Source of the DNA: Pseudomonas poae
GTDB lineage: Bacteria; Pseudomonadota; Gammaproteobacteria; Pseudomonadales; Pseudomonadaceae
Assembly: GCA_028869255.1 (NCBI GenBank)
Contig: CP110972.1
Location: forward strand, 4,841,001-4,905,000
DNA length: 64,000 nucleotides
Direction of reading: 5' to 3'
Positions 1 through 8,755 of the stretch are shown here, piece after piece; positions within the stretch are counted from its first letter, which is position 1, and the number at the start of each line of letters is the position of its first letter. Below the pieces are notes generated by a model. The model did not search any database, was not told the DNA's origin, and was given only the letters and a program-made list of their open reading frames with translations. The translations under genes and the position numbers were made by a program.

Positions 1-153
1 CTCGACAACGACAAATCTGTCGTGGTCCGCATCAATGATCGCGGCCCGCATACCCGTGGGCGCTTGATTGATCTCTCACGCAAAGCCGCCGAGCAACTGG
101 GTATGCTCAGCAACGGCACCGCACGCGTTCGCGTGCAAGCCCTGAGCAACTAA
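1..153 (+). CDS. rlpA: RlpA-family septal ring lytic transglycosylase, C-terminal part (cut by window edge)
   Basis: Only the last 50 codons are present, open from base 1 to TAA at 151-153. The translation contains [20 protein letters not shown] followed by KAAEQLGM, the signature of the double-psi beta-barrel of RlpA. RlpA family proteins are outer-membrane lipoproteins that cleave peptidoglycan glycan strands lacking stem peptides, acting at the septum. The protein ends about 25 residues after this motif with no SPOR domain, so it is either a short RlpA or one whose other domains lie upstream. The N-terminus, lipobox and start are outside the window. Confidence 0.8.
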   Translation, partial: LDNDKSVVVRINDRGPHTRGRLIDLSRKAAEQLGMLSNGTARVRVQALSN

Positions 154-163
154 AGAGGGAGCC

Positions 164-1258
164 CTGGCCATTTTCGGATTAATCGCCCTCTCACCCTGGA
201 GCCTGCTGGAATTGGTCAGCGGCCTGCTGCTGTTGATCGTCGGCGCCGAAATCCTGGTGCGCGCCGCCGTGCGCCTGGCCGCCAGCCTCAAGGTGCGGCC
301 GCTGATCATCGGCCTGACCATCGTCGCCTTCGGCAGCAGCGCGCCGCAGATGACAGTGAGCCTGCAAGCCACCCTGGCGGGCAATACCGATATCGCCGTG
401 GGCAGCGTGATCGGCAGCAGCATTTTCAACATCCTGGTGACCCTCGGCCTGTCGGCGTTGATTATTCCGCTGCGGGTCTCACGCCAACTGGTGCGCCTGG
501 ATATCCCGGTGATGATCCTGGCCGGGCTGCTGGTATTCACCCTCGCCGCCAACGAAGAGCTCACCCCCATCGACGGCCTGTTGCTGCTTGTTGCACTGCT
601 CGCGTACCTCGGAGTCTTGCACTACCAGACGCGCCACTCGCGCCGCCCTCGCACGCTGGATACCGTGGCCCGCGCCCCGTGGTTGAGCAGCGTGCTGTTG
701 ATGCTCGGCGGTTTTCTGATTCTGGTACTGGCCGGGCATTTGCTGCTGGGCGCAGCGGTGGATGTAGCAGGCGACCTGGGCCTGTCGGAACGCGTGATCG
801 GCCTGACCTTGATCGGCGTCGGCACCTCGCTGCCGTGCCTGGCCACGTCGCTGATTGCCGCCCTGCGCGGCGAGCGTGAAATTGCGGTGGGTAACGTGAT
901 CGGCAGCAACTTGTTCAACCTGCTCGGCGTATTGGGGCTGACCGCCCTGCTCGCCCCTTCACCGCTGTCGGTGTCGCCCAACGCCCTGGATTTTGACCTG
1001 CCGGTGATGCTCGGCGTCGTGGTGCTGTGCCTGCCGGTGTTTTATACCGGCTACCGCGTCACCCGCGCCGAGGGCCTGGTGCTGCTGGGCCTATACCTGG
1101 CGTATGGGCTGCATGTGATGTCATTCACCACCGGCATGCCGCTGGCCAACAAGCTTGAACAACTGATGCTGTATTACGTCCTGCCAGTGCTGGTGGCTTT
1201 TCTGTTGTTCAGCACGCTGCGAGCCTGGCGCCGCCAACACAAGAGGGAACCGCTATGA
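164..1258 (+). CDS. CaCA-superfamily (YrbG-like) sodium/calcium antiporter-type membrane protein with altered ion-site residues
   Basis: Two homologous membrane halves are visible, each with the CaCA alpha-repeat: GSSAPQMTVS with AVGSVIGSSIFNI in the first half and GTSLPCLATS with AVGNVIGSNLFNL in the second. The family exchanges Ca2+ for Na+ or H+ across the inner membrane. The canonical motif is GTSxPE, whose glutamate coordinates the ion. Here that position is Gln in repeat 1 and Cys in repeat 2, so transport specificity or activity is uncertain. Start: a good AGAGGGA Shine-Dalgarno at 154-160 sits just before an in-frame CTG at 164 (Leu-Ala-Ile-Phe-Gly...); the first conventional start is TTG at 212, which would cut into the first helix. 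I prefer 164. The stop overlaps the next gene by 4 bases (ATGA), so the two are translationally coupled. Confidence 0.8.
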   Translation: MAIFGLIALSPWSLLELVSGLLLLIVGAEILVRAAVRLAASLKVRPLIIGLTIVAFGSSAPQMTVSLQATLAGNTDIAVGSVIGSSIFNILVTLGLSALIIPLRVSRQLVRLDIPVMILAGLLVFTLAANEELTPIDGLLLLVALLAYLGVLHYQTRHSRRPRTLDTVARAPWLSSVLLMLGGFLILVLAGHLLLGAAVDVAGDLGLSERVIGLTLIGVGTSLPCLATSLIAALRGEREIAVGNVIGSNLFNLLGVLGLTALLAPSPLSVSPNALDFDLPVMLGVVVLCLPVFYTGYRVTRAEGLVLLGLYLAYGLHVMSFTTGMPLANKLEQLMLYYVLPVLVAFLLFSTLRAWRRQHKREPL

Positions 1259-1638
1259 CCGATCCGAAAAAGCCCGGGGTTGAGATGCGTCGCCAGGTCA
1301 TGGGCGATGTGTTCGTCGACCGCGCCCTGGGCAACGCCACCGAGTTCACCCAGCCGCTGCAGGACTTCGTCAACGACCACGCCTGGGGCAGCGTGTGGAA
1401 CCGCGAAGGTTTGCCGTTGAAGACGCGCAGCCTGATCACCCTCGCCGCCCTGACCGCGCTCAAGTGCCCGCAGGAGCTAAAGGGCCATGTACGTGGCGCG
1501 CTGAACAATGGCTGCACCGTGGAAGAGATTCGCGAAGCGCTGCTGCATTGCGCAGTGTATGCCGGTGTGCCGGCGGCGATTGATGCGTTTCGTGCGGCGC
1601 AGGAAGTGATTGAGGCGTATCAGGCCGATAAGCAGTGA
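1255..1638 (+). CDS. carboxymuconolactone decarboxylase (CMD) family protein, PcaC-like
   Basis: 127 residues, close to the roughly 130 of PcaC. The family is a small helical protein that forms oligomeric rings; PcaC decarboxylates 4-carboxymuconolactone in the protocatechuate branch of the beta-ketoadipate pathway. Visible family features are the N-terminal R-R-Q-V-M-G-D segment, HAWGSVWNREGLPLKTRSLIT, and the ELKGHVRGALNNGCTVEEI then HCAVYAGVPAA segments. The lack of other pca genes nearby and coupling (ATGA overlap) to an antiporter gene mean that PcaC function is not shown by context. It could instead be an AhpD/CMD-like oxidative stress or uncharacterised lactone decarboxylase. Confidence 0.75.
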   Translation: MTDPKKPGVEMRRQVMGDVFVDRALGNATEFTQPLQDFVNDHAWGSVWNREGLPLKTRSLITLAALTALKCPQELKGHVRGALNNGCTVEEIREALLHCAVYAGVPAAIDAFRAAQEVIEAYQADKQ

Positions 1639-1651
1639 AGCTCAAATAGCT

Positions 1652-1723
1652 ATCGCAGGCAAGCCAGCTCCCACCTTTGAATGTATTCACACATCAAACT
1701 GTGGGAGCTGGCTTGCCTGCGAT
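1652..1723. repeat. REP/REPIN inverted pair
   Basis: ATCGCAGGCAAGCCAGCTCC... and its reverse complement ending GCCTGCGAT face each other across about 26 bases. The element lies in a convergent gap and abuts the stop codon of the AEC transporter gene. The same palindrome recurs throughout the window. Confidence 0.9.
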
Positions 1724-2691
1724 TAGGCCCTGAAGATCACTCGAGACCTCAGATCCACCCCCCCCGCCTGCAACACGAAAATCCCGATATTGGTGGTCAC
1801 CGCCGCCATCAACGTAGTAATCACAATAATCGCCGCCGCCAGCTCATGATTGCCCTCCGCCGCCCGGGCCATGACAAAGCTGGCCGCCGCGGTCGGCGCG
1901 CCGAAATACAGAAACAGAATCCCCAGCTCCGGCCCTCGGAACCCCAACAGCCAGGCCCCCAGCGTCGCCACCAGCGGCAACCCGATCATCTTCACCAGGC
2001 TGGCACTCAGGGCCATGCTCCCGCTTTTGCGCAGCGCCGCCAGCGACAAGGTGCCGCCGATACAGATCAGCGCCAGTGGCAGAGTCATGTCCGCCAGGTA
2101 CTGCCCGGATGACTCCAGCCAGCCCGGCAGGCCGATCTTGAAAATCGCGAACGGTGCGGCGGCAATTACGCTGATGATCAGCGGGTTGGCCACCACGCTT
2201 TTGCAGATGCTCCACGGGTCGGACTTGATCACCGGGCTGTACACCGCCAGCACGATGGTCGACAGGGTGTTGTAAAACAGGATCACCAGCGCCGCGAGGA
2301 TCGCGCCGAGGGAGATGCCATAGTCGCCGTACATGCTGGCCGCCAGCGCCAGACCGATCACCCCGTTATTGCCGCGAAATGCGCCCTGGGTGTAGATGCC
2401 CCGGTCTTCACGCGGGCAGCGAAAAATTGCCCACCCCCAGGCCAGGGCAAAGCTCAGGAGCGTGGCGACGGCAAAATAGAGCAGCAAGCCCGGCTTGAGC
2501 GCCGAGTGCAGGTCGGCATGCAGGATGCCCAGGAACAGCAACGCCGGCATGGTGACGTTGAATACCAGAGACGAAGCCGTGTGGATAAAGTTGTCGTTGA
2601 TCCAGTTGACGCGCTTGAGCAGCACCCCCAGGAACAGCATGGCAAACACCGGCGCAGTGATGGTGAGAGTAGTGAGGAAAATTGCCAGCAT
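1723..2691 (-). CDS. AEC-family permease (auxin efflux carrier / malonate transporter-like)
   Basis: 322 residues, almost entirely hydrophobic, with about ten predicted transmembrane segments. It starts MLAIFLTTLTITAPVFAMLFLGVLLKR, typical of AEC/MdcF permeases, and has the interrupted helices with the polar GNNGVIGLALA and GPELGILFLYFGAPTAAASF segments that mark the two structural repeats. AEC proteins move small organic anions (malonate, malate) or act as efflux carriers. It has no enzyme genes in an operon with it, so the substrate is unknown. The gene stands alone between two REP pairs. Confidence 0.8.
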   Translation of the reverse strand: MLAIFLTTLTITAPVFAMLFLGVLLKRVNWINDNFIHTASSLVFNVTMPALLFLGILHADLHSALKPGLLLYFAVATLLSFALAWGWAIFRCPREDRGIYTQGAFRGNNGVIGLALAASMYGDYGISLGAILAALVILFYNTLSTIVLAVYSPVIKSDPWSICKSVVANPLIISVIAAAPFAIFKIGLPGWLESSGQYLADMTLPLALICIGGTLSLAALRKSGSMALSASLVKMIGLPLVATLGAWLLGFRGPELGILFLYFGAPTAAASFVMARAAEGNHELAAAIIVITTLMAAVTTNIGIFVLQAGGVDLRSRVIFRA

Positions 2692-2781
2692 GCCGGGAGA
2701 ACCTTGGTGAGCGTCGTTAGGTGGCTAATGATAAGCCAGTGTAGGCCGCTTCGTCTGGTCTACCGCCATACCCCAACACCC

Positions 2782-2914
2782 TGTGGCGAGCGGGCTTGCC
2801 CGCGTTGGCGCGCGAAGCGGCCCCAAAGCCAGACGCTGAGGGGTGCCTGATGTACCTTTGTTGGCTGTTCTGGGGGCGCTGCGCGCCCCAACGCGGGCAA
2901 GCCCGCTCGCCACA
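2782..2914. repeat. REPIN, GTGGCGAGCGGGCTTGCCCGC class
   Basis: TGTGGCGAGCGGGCTTGCCC at one end and its reverse complement ending CTCGCCACA at the other, with inner GC-rich palindromes between. Located downstream of garD and upstream of the AEC gene. This is a longer sequence class than the GTGGGAGC type; the same class occurs at 9947-10078 and, in variant form, at 40989-41084. Confidence 0.85.
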
Positions 2915-2952
2915 ACAAGCCCGACCGCCAGAACATGCCTGCCACCCTCGAA

Positions 2953-4506
2953 TCAGGTAATCGGCGCCGGGTTGAACAAGGTGATGTCGTTGTGCAGTTT
3001 GTGATGCTCCGCCCAGGTCTGCTTTTTGCCGCTGGCCACGTCCAGGTAGAAGTGGAACAACTCCCAGCCCAGCTCCTCGATGGTCGCACGCCCGGTGGCA
3101 ATGCGCCCGGCGTCGATATCGATAAGGTCCGGCCAGCGTTGCGCCAGCTCCGTGCGCGTCGAGACCTTCACCACTGGCGCCATCGCTAGCCCGTAAGGCG
3201 TGCCGCGCCCGGTGGTGAACACATGCAGGTTCATCCCCGCAGCAAGCTGCAAGGTTCCGCACACAAAGTCGCTGGCCGGCGTGGCACAAAAGATCAGGCC
3301 CTTGCGCTTGAAACGCTCGCCCGGGCCCAGTACGCCGTTGATCGCGCTGCTGCCGGACTTGACGATGGAGCCCAAGGACTTCTCGACAATGTTCGACAAC
3401 CCGCCCTTCTTGTTGCCCGGCGTGGTGTTGGCGCTGCGATCCGCCTCGCCCTTGGCCAGGTAGCGGTCGTACCAGTCCATTTCCCTTACAAGCTCTTGGG
3501 CAACATCTGTGCTTTCAGCACGTGAAGTCAGCAGATAGATAGCATCGCGGACTTCAGTGACTTCAGAAAACATCACCGTCGCCCCGGCCCGCAACAGCAA
3601 ATCCGAGGCATAGCCCAGCGCCGGGTTGGCGGTGATGCCGGAAAACGCATCACTGCCGCCGCACTGCATGCCCAGGATCAGCTCGGACGCCGGCACGGTT
3701 TCCCGGCGGCGCTGGTCGAGCTTCTTCAAGCGGACCTCGGCCAGTTCCATGATCTGCTCGATCATCTCGGTAAAACCGTGGCTGGAATCCTGCAGCCGAT
3801 ACAACCACGGCTCGCTCAAATCGACGGAGCTGTCGTTGTCGTGCATCACCTGCCCGGCCTGCAATTTCTCGCAACCCAGGCTGATCACCAAGGCTTCGCC
3901 GCCCAGGTTCGGGTTGCGCGCCAGGTTGCGCACGGTACGGATCGGTATGTAGGCGTCCTTCGCGGTAATCGCAACCCCACAGCCATAGCTGTGGGTCAGC
4001 GCCACCACGTCATCGACGTGGGGGTACTTGGGCAGCAATTCGTCCTTGATGCGCTTGACCGCATGATCCAGCACCCCGGTCACGCACTGCACCGTGGTGG
4101 TAATGCCGAGAATATTGCGCGTGCCGACGGTGCCGTCGGCATTGCGGTAACCCTCAAACGTAAAACCTTCCAGCGGTGCCTGGGTTTCAGGCACCTCGGT
4201 GGACAGCGGCAAGCTGTCCAGCGGCGGCGCGGTGGGCATGCGCAGTTGATCTTCCTGGACCCAACTGCCGCGCGGAATCGGCGCCAGGGCGTAACCGATG
4301 GTCTGGCCGTAGCGAATTATCTGACCGCCTTCGGGGATATCTTCCAGCGTCACTTTGTGGCTCTGAGGGATGAAATCCACGGTCACCAGGCCGTCCGGGA
4401 ACTCGGTCCCGGCCGGTACGCCCTGGTCATTGACCACGATCACCACGTTGTCGCGCTCGTGCAAACGGATCGAGCGCGGCGAGTCGGCATGTTCAATCAA
4501 CTGCAT
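2953..4506 (-). CDS. garD: galactarate dehydratase
   Basis: 517 residues, matching GarD (about 520). It removes water from D-galactarate to give 5-dehydro-4-deoxy-D-glucarate in the cytoplasm, using a metal ion. N-terminal SAF-like domain (residues 1-90, [20 protein letters not shown]), then the UxaA-type catalytic region with [32 protein letters not shown] and [19 protein letters not shown]. The ATG at 4506 was chosen because it begins the conserved [15 protein letters not shown] and follows the gudP stop by 11 bases; upstream extension would read into gudP. Last gene of the operon kdgD - aldehyde dehydrogenase - gudP - garD, so all steps from galactarate to 2-oxoglutarate are clustered. Confidence 0.93.
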   Translation of the reverse strand: MQLIEHADSPRSIRLHERDNVVIVVNDQGVPAGTEFPDGLVTVDFIPQSHKVTLEDIPEGGQIIRYGQTIGYALAPIPRGSWVQEDQLRMPTAPPLDSLPLSTEVPETQAPLEGFTFEGYRNADGTVGTRNILGITTTVQCVTGVLDHAVKRIKDELLPKYPHVDDVVALTHSYGCGVAITAKDAYIPIRTVRNLARNPNLGGEALVISLGCEKLQAGQVMHDNDSSVDLSEPWLYRLQDSSHGFTEMIEQIMELAEVRLKKLDQRRRETVPASELILGMQCGGSDAFSGITANPALGYASDLLLRAGATVMFSEVTEVRDAIYLLTSRAESTDVAQELVREMDWYDRYLAKGEADRSANTTPGNKKGGLSNIVEKSLGSIVKSGSSAINGVLGPGERFKRKGLIFCATPASDFVCGTLQLAAGMNLHVFTTGRGTPYGLAMAPVVKVSTRTELAQRWPDLIDIDAGRIATGRATIEELGWELFHFYLDVASGKKQTWAEHHKLHNDITLFNPAPIT

Positions 4507-4517
4507 CACGGGGCCTC

Positions 4518-5882
4518 TCAGGAATGCGCTTCGGTTAGGTTGGTCAACTCTGGCCCCTTGCTTGGCGGCTCTTTGAGTACTACACGTTTGATCGGGCCGA
4601 CGATAACCAGGTAGCTGAACACTGCCACCAGCGCGTTGGCGCCGACGAACACCAGGGCCCATTTGAACGAGCCGGTGGTGCTGATGATATAGCCGATGAC
4701 AATCGGCGTAGTGATCGACGCCAGGTTACCGAAGGTGTTGAACAAGCCGCCACTGAGACCGGCGATTTGTTTCGGCGAGGTGTCGGACACCACCGCCCAG
4801 CCCAGTGCGCCAACGCCTTTACCGAAGAAGGCCAGCGCCATGAAGCCCACCACCATCCATTCAACGTCGACGTAGTTACACGCAATGATGCTGCTGGAAA
4901 CCAGCAGGCCCGCGATGATCGGCGCCTTGCGGGCGAACGTCAGCGAATGGCCTTTGCGCAGCAGGTAGTCGGAAATCACCCCGCCCAGCACGCCACCGAT
5001 AAACCCGCAGATCGCCGGCAACGAGGCGATGAAACCGGCCTTGAGGATGGTCATGCCACGGTCCTGTACCAGGTACACCGGGAACCAGGTCAGGAAGAAG
5101 TAAGTGATGCCGTTGATGCAGTACTGGCCCAGGTAAACGCCCAGCATCATGCGATTGGTCAGTAACTGACGGATGTAATCCCACTTCGGACCGTCGGTTT
5201 TCTTGCCCTTGCCTTTGTCCTGATCCATATCGACCATCGCGCCATTGGCGGCGATGTGATTGAGCTCGGCTTCGTTGATCATCGGGTGCTGGCGCGGGCT
5301 GTGGATAACTTTCAGCCAGATCAGCGAGAACACGATGCCAATCACGCCCATCACGATAAACACGTGCTGCCAGCCGAAGCGGTAGACGATCCAGCCCATC
5401 AGCGGTGCGAACAACACCGTGGCGAAGTACTGCGCCGAGTTGAAGATCGCCGACGCCGTACCGCGTTCAGCAGTCGGGAACCAGGCGGCGACAATACGCG
5501 CGTTACCGGGGAAGGATGGCGCTTCAGCCAGGCCCACCATGAAGCGCAGCATGAACAGCGCAACAACCGCAGTGGAGACACCGAACTCACCGACATAGCC
5601 TTGCAGCACGGTGAACAGTGACCAGGTGAAGATGCTCAGGGCATAGACTTTTTTCGAACCGAAACGGTCCAGCAGCCAGCCGCCGGGAATTTGCCCGGCC
5701 ACGTAGGCCCAACCGAATGCAGAGAAGATATAACCGAGGGTGACCGCGTCGATGCCGAGGTCTTTTTGCAGGCTGGAGCCCGCGATAGCAATGGTGGCCC
5801 GGTCGGCGTAGTTGATCGTGGTCACCAGGAACAGCATGAGCAGGATCAAATAGCGGACATGGGTCGGCTTGGTCGCTTGCAT
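4518..5882 (-). CDS. gudP: MFS transporter for glucarate/galactarate
   Basis: 454 residues with 12 transmembrane segments, of the anion:cation symporter (ACS) branch of the major facilitator superfamily, the branch of E. coli GudP and GarP. Family landmarks are [20 protein letters not shown] after the first helix, [20 protein letters not shown] in helix 4 and the [11 protein letters not shown] loop. It imports sugar diacids by proton symport. Position between the semialdehyde dehydrogenase gene and garD supports galactarate (and possibly glucarate) as substrate. The start at 5882 gives the usual N-terminus [18 protein letters not shown]. Confidence 0.92.
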   Translation of the reverse strand: MQATKPTHVRYLILLMLFLVTTINYADRATIAIAGSSLQKDLGIDAVTLGYIFSAFGWAYVAGQIPGGWLLDRFGSKKVYALSIFTWSLFTVLQGYVGEFGVSTAVVALFMLRFMVGLAEAPSFPGNARIVAAWFPTAERGTASAIFNSAQYFATVLFAPLMGWIVYRFGWQHVFIVMGVIGIVFSLIWLKVIHSPRQHPMINEAELNHIAANGAMVDMDQDKGKGKKTDGPKWDYIRQLLTNRMMLGVYLGQYCINGITYFFLTWFPVYLVQDRGMTILKAGFIASLPAICGFIGGVLGGVISDYLLRKGHSLTFARKAPIIAGLLVSSSIIACNYVDVEWMVVGFMALAFFGKGVGALGWAVVSDTSPKQIAGLSGGLFNTFGNLASITTPIVIGYIISTTGSFKWALVFVGANALVAVFSYLVIVGPIKRVVLKEPPSKGPELTNLTEAHS

Positions 5883-5954
5883 GTAGAAGTACTCCCACTA
5901 ATTATTTTTTTTGCGGGTAATTGTTTTCTGTTTTTGTTGTGAGAACCGACCTAG

Positions 5955-6040
5955 GTGGGAGCCGGGCTTGCCCGCGATGCAGGCACTGCGGTGTGTCAGT
6001 CACACCGCGGTGATGCTATCGCAGGCAAGCCAGCTCCCAC
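5955..6040. repeat. REPIN inside the galactarate operon
   Basis: GTGGGAGCCGGGCTTGCCCG and its inverted partner ending AGCCAGCTCCCAC, with a nested inverted repeat (GCGGTGTG...CACACCGC) in the spacer. It lies between the aldehyde dehydrogenase gene and gudP, so it is transcribed with the operon and may affect mRNA stability. Confidence 0.85.
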
Positions 6041-6068
6041 ACAAGCCCGTTGTCACGGGTATTGCGTA

Positions 6069-7514
6069 TTACGAACCGATGTAGCTGGTTTTCACCACGG
6101 TGTAGAACTCTTGCGCATAGCGACCCTGCTCGCGCGAACCATAGGAGGAGCCCTTACGGCCACCGAATGGAACGTGGTAATCCACACCGGCAGTCGGCAG
6201 GTTGACCATCACCATCCCGGCCTGGGAATGGCGCTTGAAGTGGTTGGCATACTTCAACGACGTGGTGGCAATGCCCGCCGACAGACCGAACTCGGTGTCA
6301 TTGGCCATGGCCAGCGCCGCCTCGTAGTCCGCCACGCGCACCACGTTGGCCACCGGGCCGAAGATCTCTTCACGGCTGATACGCATGGCGGCTTCGCTGT
6401 CGGCAAACAGCGTCGGTGCCAGGTAGTAGCCCTCGGTATCGCAGGTCACCAGGCCGCCACCGCTCACCAGCCGCGCACCTTCGCTTTGGCCGATGTCGAT
6501 GTACTTCATGTCCTGGTCCAACTGAGCCTGGGAGACCACCGGGCCGATGTCAGTGCCGCTTTTGAGGGCGTGGCCGACTTTGATCGACTTCATGCGCTCA
6601 GCCATGGCCGCGACGAACTGGTCGTGAATACCGGCGGTCACGATCAGGCGGCTGGACGCCGTGCAACGCTGGCCGGTGGAGTAGAACGCGCTCTGTACCG
6701 ACAGCTCGACAGCCTGCTTGAGGTCGGCGTCGTCGAGGATGATCTGCGGGTTCTTGCCGCCCATTTCCAATTGCACTTTGGCCTGGCGCGATACGCAGCT
6801 GACGGCGATCTGGCGACCCACGCCTACGGATCCGGTGAAGCTGATGCCGTCGACTTTAGGGCTGTTGACCAGCACGTCGCCAACCACACGGCCGCTGCCC
6901 ATCACCAGGTTGAACACACCGGCCGGGAAGCCGGCGCGGGAGATGATTTCGGCCAGGGCCCAGGCGCAGCCCGGTACCAGCTCCGCAGGCTTGATCACTA
7001 CGCAGTTGCCGTAGGCCAGGGCCGGGGCGATTTTCCACGCAGGGATGGCGATCGGGAAGTTCCACGGGGTGATCAGGCCAACAACACCGAGGGCTTCGCG
7101 GGTCACTTCGACGTTGACGCCCGGGCGTACCGACGGCACGTAATCACCGGACAAGCGCAGGCATTCACCGGCGAAGAACTTGAAGATGTTACCGGCGCGG
7201 GTCACTTCGCCGATGGCTTCGGGCAGGGTCTTGCCTTCTTCCCGGGCCAGCAGGGTGCCGAGTTCTTCGCGGCGGGCGAGGATTTCGCTGCCGACTTTAT
7301 CCAGCGCGTCGTGGCGAGCCTGGATACCGGACGTCGACCAGGCCGGGAAAGCGGCGCGGGCGGCATCGATGGCGGCGTTGACTTGGGCTACGTCTGCCTT
7401 GGCGTATTCGCCAATGACATCAGACAACTCCGACGGGTTGAGGTTGACGCAATAGTCGGCACCGGCCACCCATTGGCCATTGATGTAGTTTTCGTAACGT
7501 TGAGCTTGGGACAC
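6069..7514 (-). CDS. 2,5-dioxovalerate (2-oxoglutarate semialdehyde) dehydrogenase
   Basis: 481-residue NAD(P)-dependent aldehyde dehydrogenase. It oxidises 2-oxoglutarate semialdehyde, the KdgD product, to 2-oxoglutarate, feeding sugar diacids into the TCA cycle. Family motifs are present: PWNFPIAIPAWKIAPAL and VIKPAEL (cofactor site), the FTGSVGVGRQIA turn, the general-base segment LEMGGKNPQIILDDAD, and the catalytic cysteine in GQRCTASSR. The substrate is inferred from operon position between kdgD and gudP; the enzyme family alone would not distinguish other semialdehydes. Gap to gudP is 186 bases and holds a REPIN. Confidence 0.88.
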   Translation of the reverse strand: MSQAQRYENYINGQWVAGADYCVNLNPSELSDVIGEYAKADVAQVNAAIDAARAAFPAWSTSGIQARHDALDKVGSEILARREELGTLLAREEGKTLPEAIGEVTRAGNIFKFFAGECLRLSGDYVPSVRPGVNVEVTREALGVVGLITPWNFPIAIPAWKIAPALAYGNCVVIKPAELVPGCAWALAEIISRAGFPAGVFNLVMGSGRVVGDVLVNSPKVDGISFTGSVGVGRQIAVSCVSRQAKVQLEMGGKNPQIILDDADLKQAVELSVQSAFYSTGQRCTASSRLIVTAGIHDQFVAAMAERMKSIKVGHALKSGTDIGPVVSQAQLDQDMKYIDIGQSEGARLVSGGGLVTCDTEGYYLAPTLFADSEAAMRISREEIFGPVANVVRVADYEAALAMANDTEFGLSAGIATTSLKYANHFKRHSQAGMVMVNLPTAGVDYHVPFGGRKGSSYGSREQGRYAQEFYTVVKTSYIGS

Positions 7515-7533
7515 AAATCTTCTCCTGACGCAA

Positions 7534-7559
7534 AAGGCCGCTGATTACTCAGCGGCCTT
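7534..7559 (-). terminator. intra-operon hairpin, possible partial terminator
   Basis: Perfect 10-bp stem AAGGCCGCTG/CAGCGGCCTT with a 6-base loop between kdgD and the dehydrogenase gene. Read on the minus strand it ends in CCTTTTGCG, a short T run. It could terminate part of transcription, or protect the kdgD message so that the first gene is expressed more strongly. Confidence 0.55.
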
Positions 7560-7568
7560 GTAGATAGG

Positions 7569-8480
7569 TTATTGCGCGCCTTGCTTGTCGATCAGCGCGG
7601 CCAGGGCTTCGTACTCTTCCGGCAACAGGTCGGTCAGCGGCGTGCGCACAGGGCCTGCGTCGTAGCCGGCGATTTTTGCACCTGCCTTGACGATGCTCAC
7701 GGCATACCCGGCCTTGCGGTTACGGATATCCAGGTACGGCAGGAAGAAGTCGTCGATGATCTTGGCGACAGTGGCGTGATCGTCTTTGGCAATGGCGTGG
7801 TAGAAATCCATCGCGGTTTTCGGGATGAAGTTGAACACCGCCGAGGAGTACACCGGCACGCCCAGGGCCTTGTAGGCAGCGGCGTAAACCTCTGCAGTCG
7901 GCAGGCCGCCGAGGTAGCTGAAACGGTCACCGAGGCGACGGCGGATCGATACCATCAGTTCGATGTCACCCAGGCCGTCTTTGTAGCCGATCAGGTTCGG
8001 GCAGCGCTCGGCCAGGCGTTCCAGCAACGGCGCGGTCAGGCGGCAGACGTTGCGGTTGTAAACCACCACGCCGATTTTTACCGACTTGCACACCGCTTCA
8101 ACGTGGGCGGCGACGCCGTCCTGGCTGGCTTCGGTGAGGTAGTGCGGCAGCAACAGCAAGCCTTTGGCGCCCAGGCGCTCGGCTTCTTGCGCATATTCGA
8201 TGGCCTGGCGAGTCGCACCGCCAACACCGGCCAGAATCGGCACGCTGGTGGCGCAGGTATCAACGGCGGTTTTCACCACCTGGGAATATTCGCTGGCAGC
8301 GAGGGAGAAAAACTCACCGGTACCGCCGGCAGCGAACAGGGCAGTGGCGCCGTAAGGGGCCAGCCATTCCAGACGCTTGATATAGCCCGCCTGGTGGAAG
8401 TCACCCTGGGCGTTGAAATCGGTCACCGGGAAAGACAGCAGACCGTGGGAGAGGATGGACTTCAGTTCTTGTGGATTCAT
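7569..8480 (-). CDS. kdgD: 5-dehydro-4-deoxyglucarate dehydratase
   Basis: 303 residues, the usual KdgD length, in the DapA/NAL class I aldolase superfamily. It dehydrates and decarboxylates 5-dehydro-4-deoxy-D-glucarate to 2-oxoglutarate semialdehyde. The TIM-barrel hallmarks are visible: [14 protein letters not shown] near residues 52-65, [11 protein letters not shown], and the Schiff-base lysine in [10 protein letters not shown]. The ATG at 8480 begins [23 protein letters not shown], the normal N-terminus; upstream in-frame codons lie in the promoter region. First gene of the galactarate operon, with a promoter/operator about 60 bases upstream. Confidence 0.93.
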   Translation of the reverse strand: MNPQELKSILSHGLLSFPVTDFNAQGDFHQAGYIKRLEWLAPYGATALFAAGGTGEFFSLAASEYSQVVKTAVDTCATSVPILAGVGGATRQAIEYAQEAERLGAKGLLLLPHYLTEASQDGVAAHVEAVCKSVKIGVVVYNRNVCRLTAPLLERLAERCPNLIGYKDGLGDIELMVSIRRRLGDRFSYLGGLPTAEVYAAAYKALGVPVYSSAVFNFIPKTAMDFYHAIAKDDHATVAKIIDDFFLPYLDIRNRKAGYAVSIVKAGAKIAGYDAGPVRTPLTDLLPEEYEALAALIDKQGAQ

Positions 8481-8536
8481 TATTCGAACACCCTGGGCGA
8501 AAACTTTCTGGGAAAGGTTGTTGTTGGTTTTGATGA

Positions 8537-8575
8537 TGTCGTACGTCATCGTACAACTATAAATAATTTCGTCAA
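8537..8575 (-). promoter_or_regulatory. promoter of the galactarate operon with overlapping operator
   Basis: Read on the minus strand, a -35 TTGACG (8570-8575), 16-base spacer and -10 TACGAT (8548-8553) form a good sigma-70 promoter about 60 bases before kdgD. The -10 lies inside an imperfect palindrome, TTGTACGATGACGTACGACA (8537-8556), the size and shape expected for a FadR-type GntR repressor. A regulator of that type is encoded at 10106-10855. This is a sequence-based prediction. Confidence 0.6.
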
Positions 8576-8664
8576 CAGCAATTTTTCGCTGATTCGCTGT
8601 GAGGGCGCCTGACACTGCACCCACATGGGTTATGCGGCGTGTAGGGGGCTATCACGCGACCTTC

Positions 8665-8692
8665 TTGACGTAGGAAATTATTCCTCTATGCT
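8665..8692 (+). promoter_or_regulatory. sigma-70 promoter of the phospholipase-like gene
   Basis: TTGACG at 8665-8670, a 16-base spacer and TATGCT at 8687-8692. The predicted start of transcription is near 8699, directly against the LexA box. It is divergent from the galactarate promoter. Confidence 0.55.
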
Positions 8693-8700
8693 CGACATAG

Positions 8701-8716
8701 CTGTATATACATACAG
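8701..8716 (+). promoter_or_regulatory. LexA (SOS) box
   Basis: CTGTATATACATACAG fits the LexA consensus CTGT-N8-ACAG with an AT-rich core and is one base from CTGTATATATATACAG. The palindrome extends one base on each side (G at 8700, C at 8717). It sits at the predicted transcription start of the downstream gene, where LexA binding would block transcription until DNA damage. Confidence 0.8.
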
Positions 8717-8755
8717 CCTTTAAGGAAAATTCCTACGACATAGCAAGGAGCTAAC

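Noticed and set aside
5955..7544. 529-codon open frame on the plus strand opposite the aldehyde dehydrogenase
   Set aside because: Antisense shadow; its start lies in a REPIN and the sequence has no motif.
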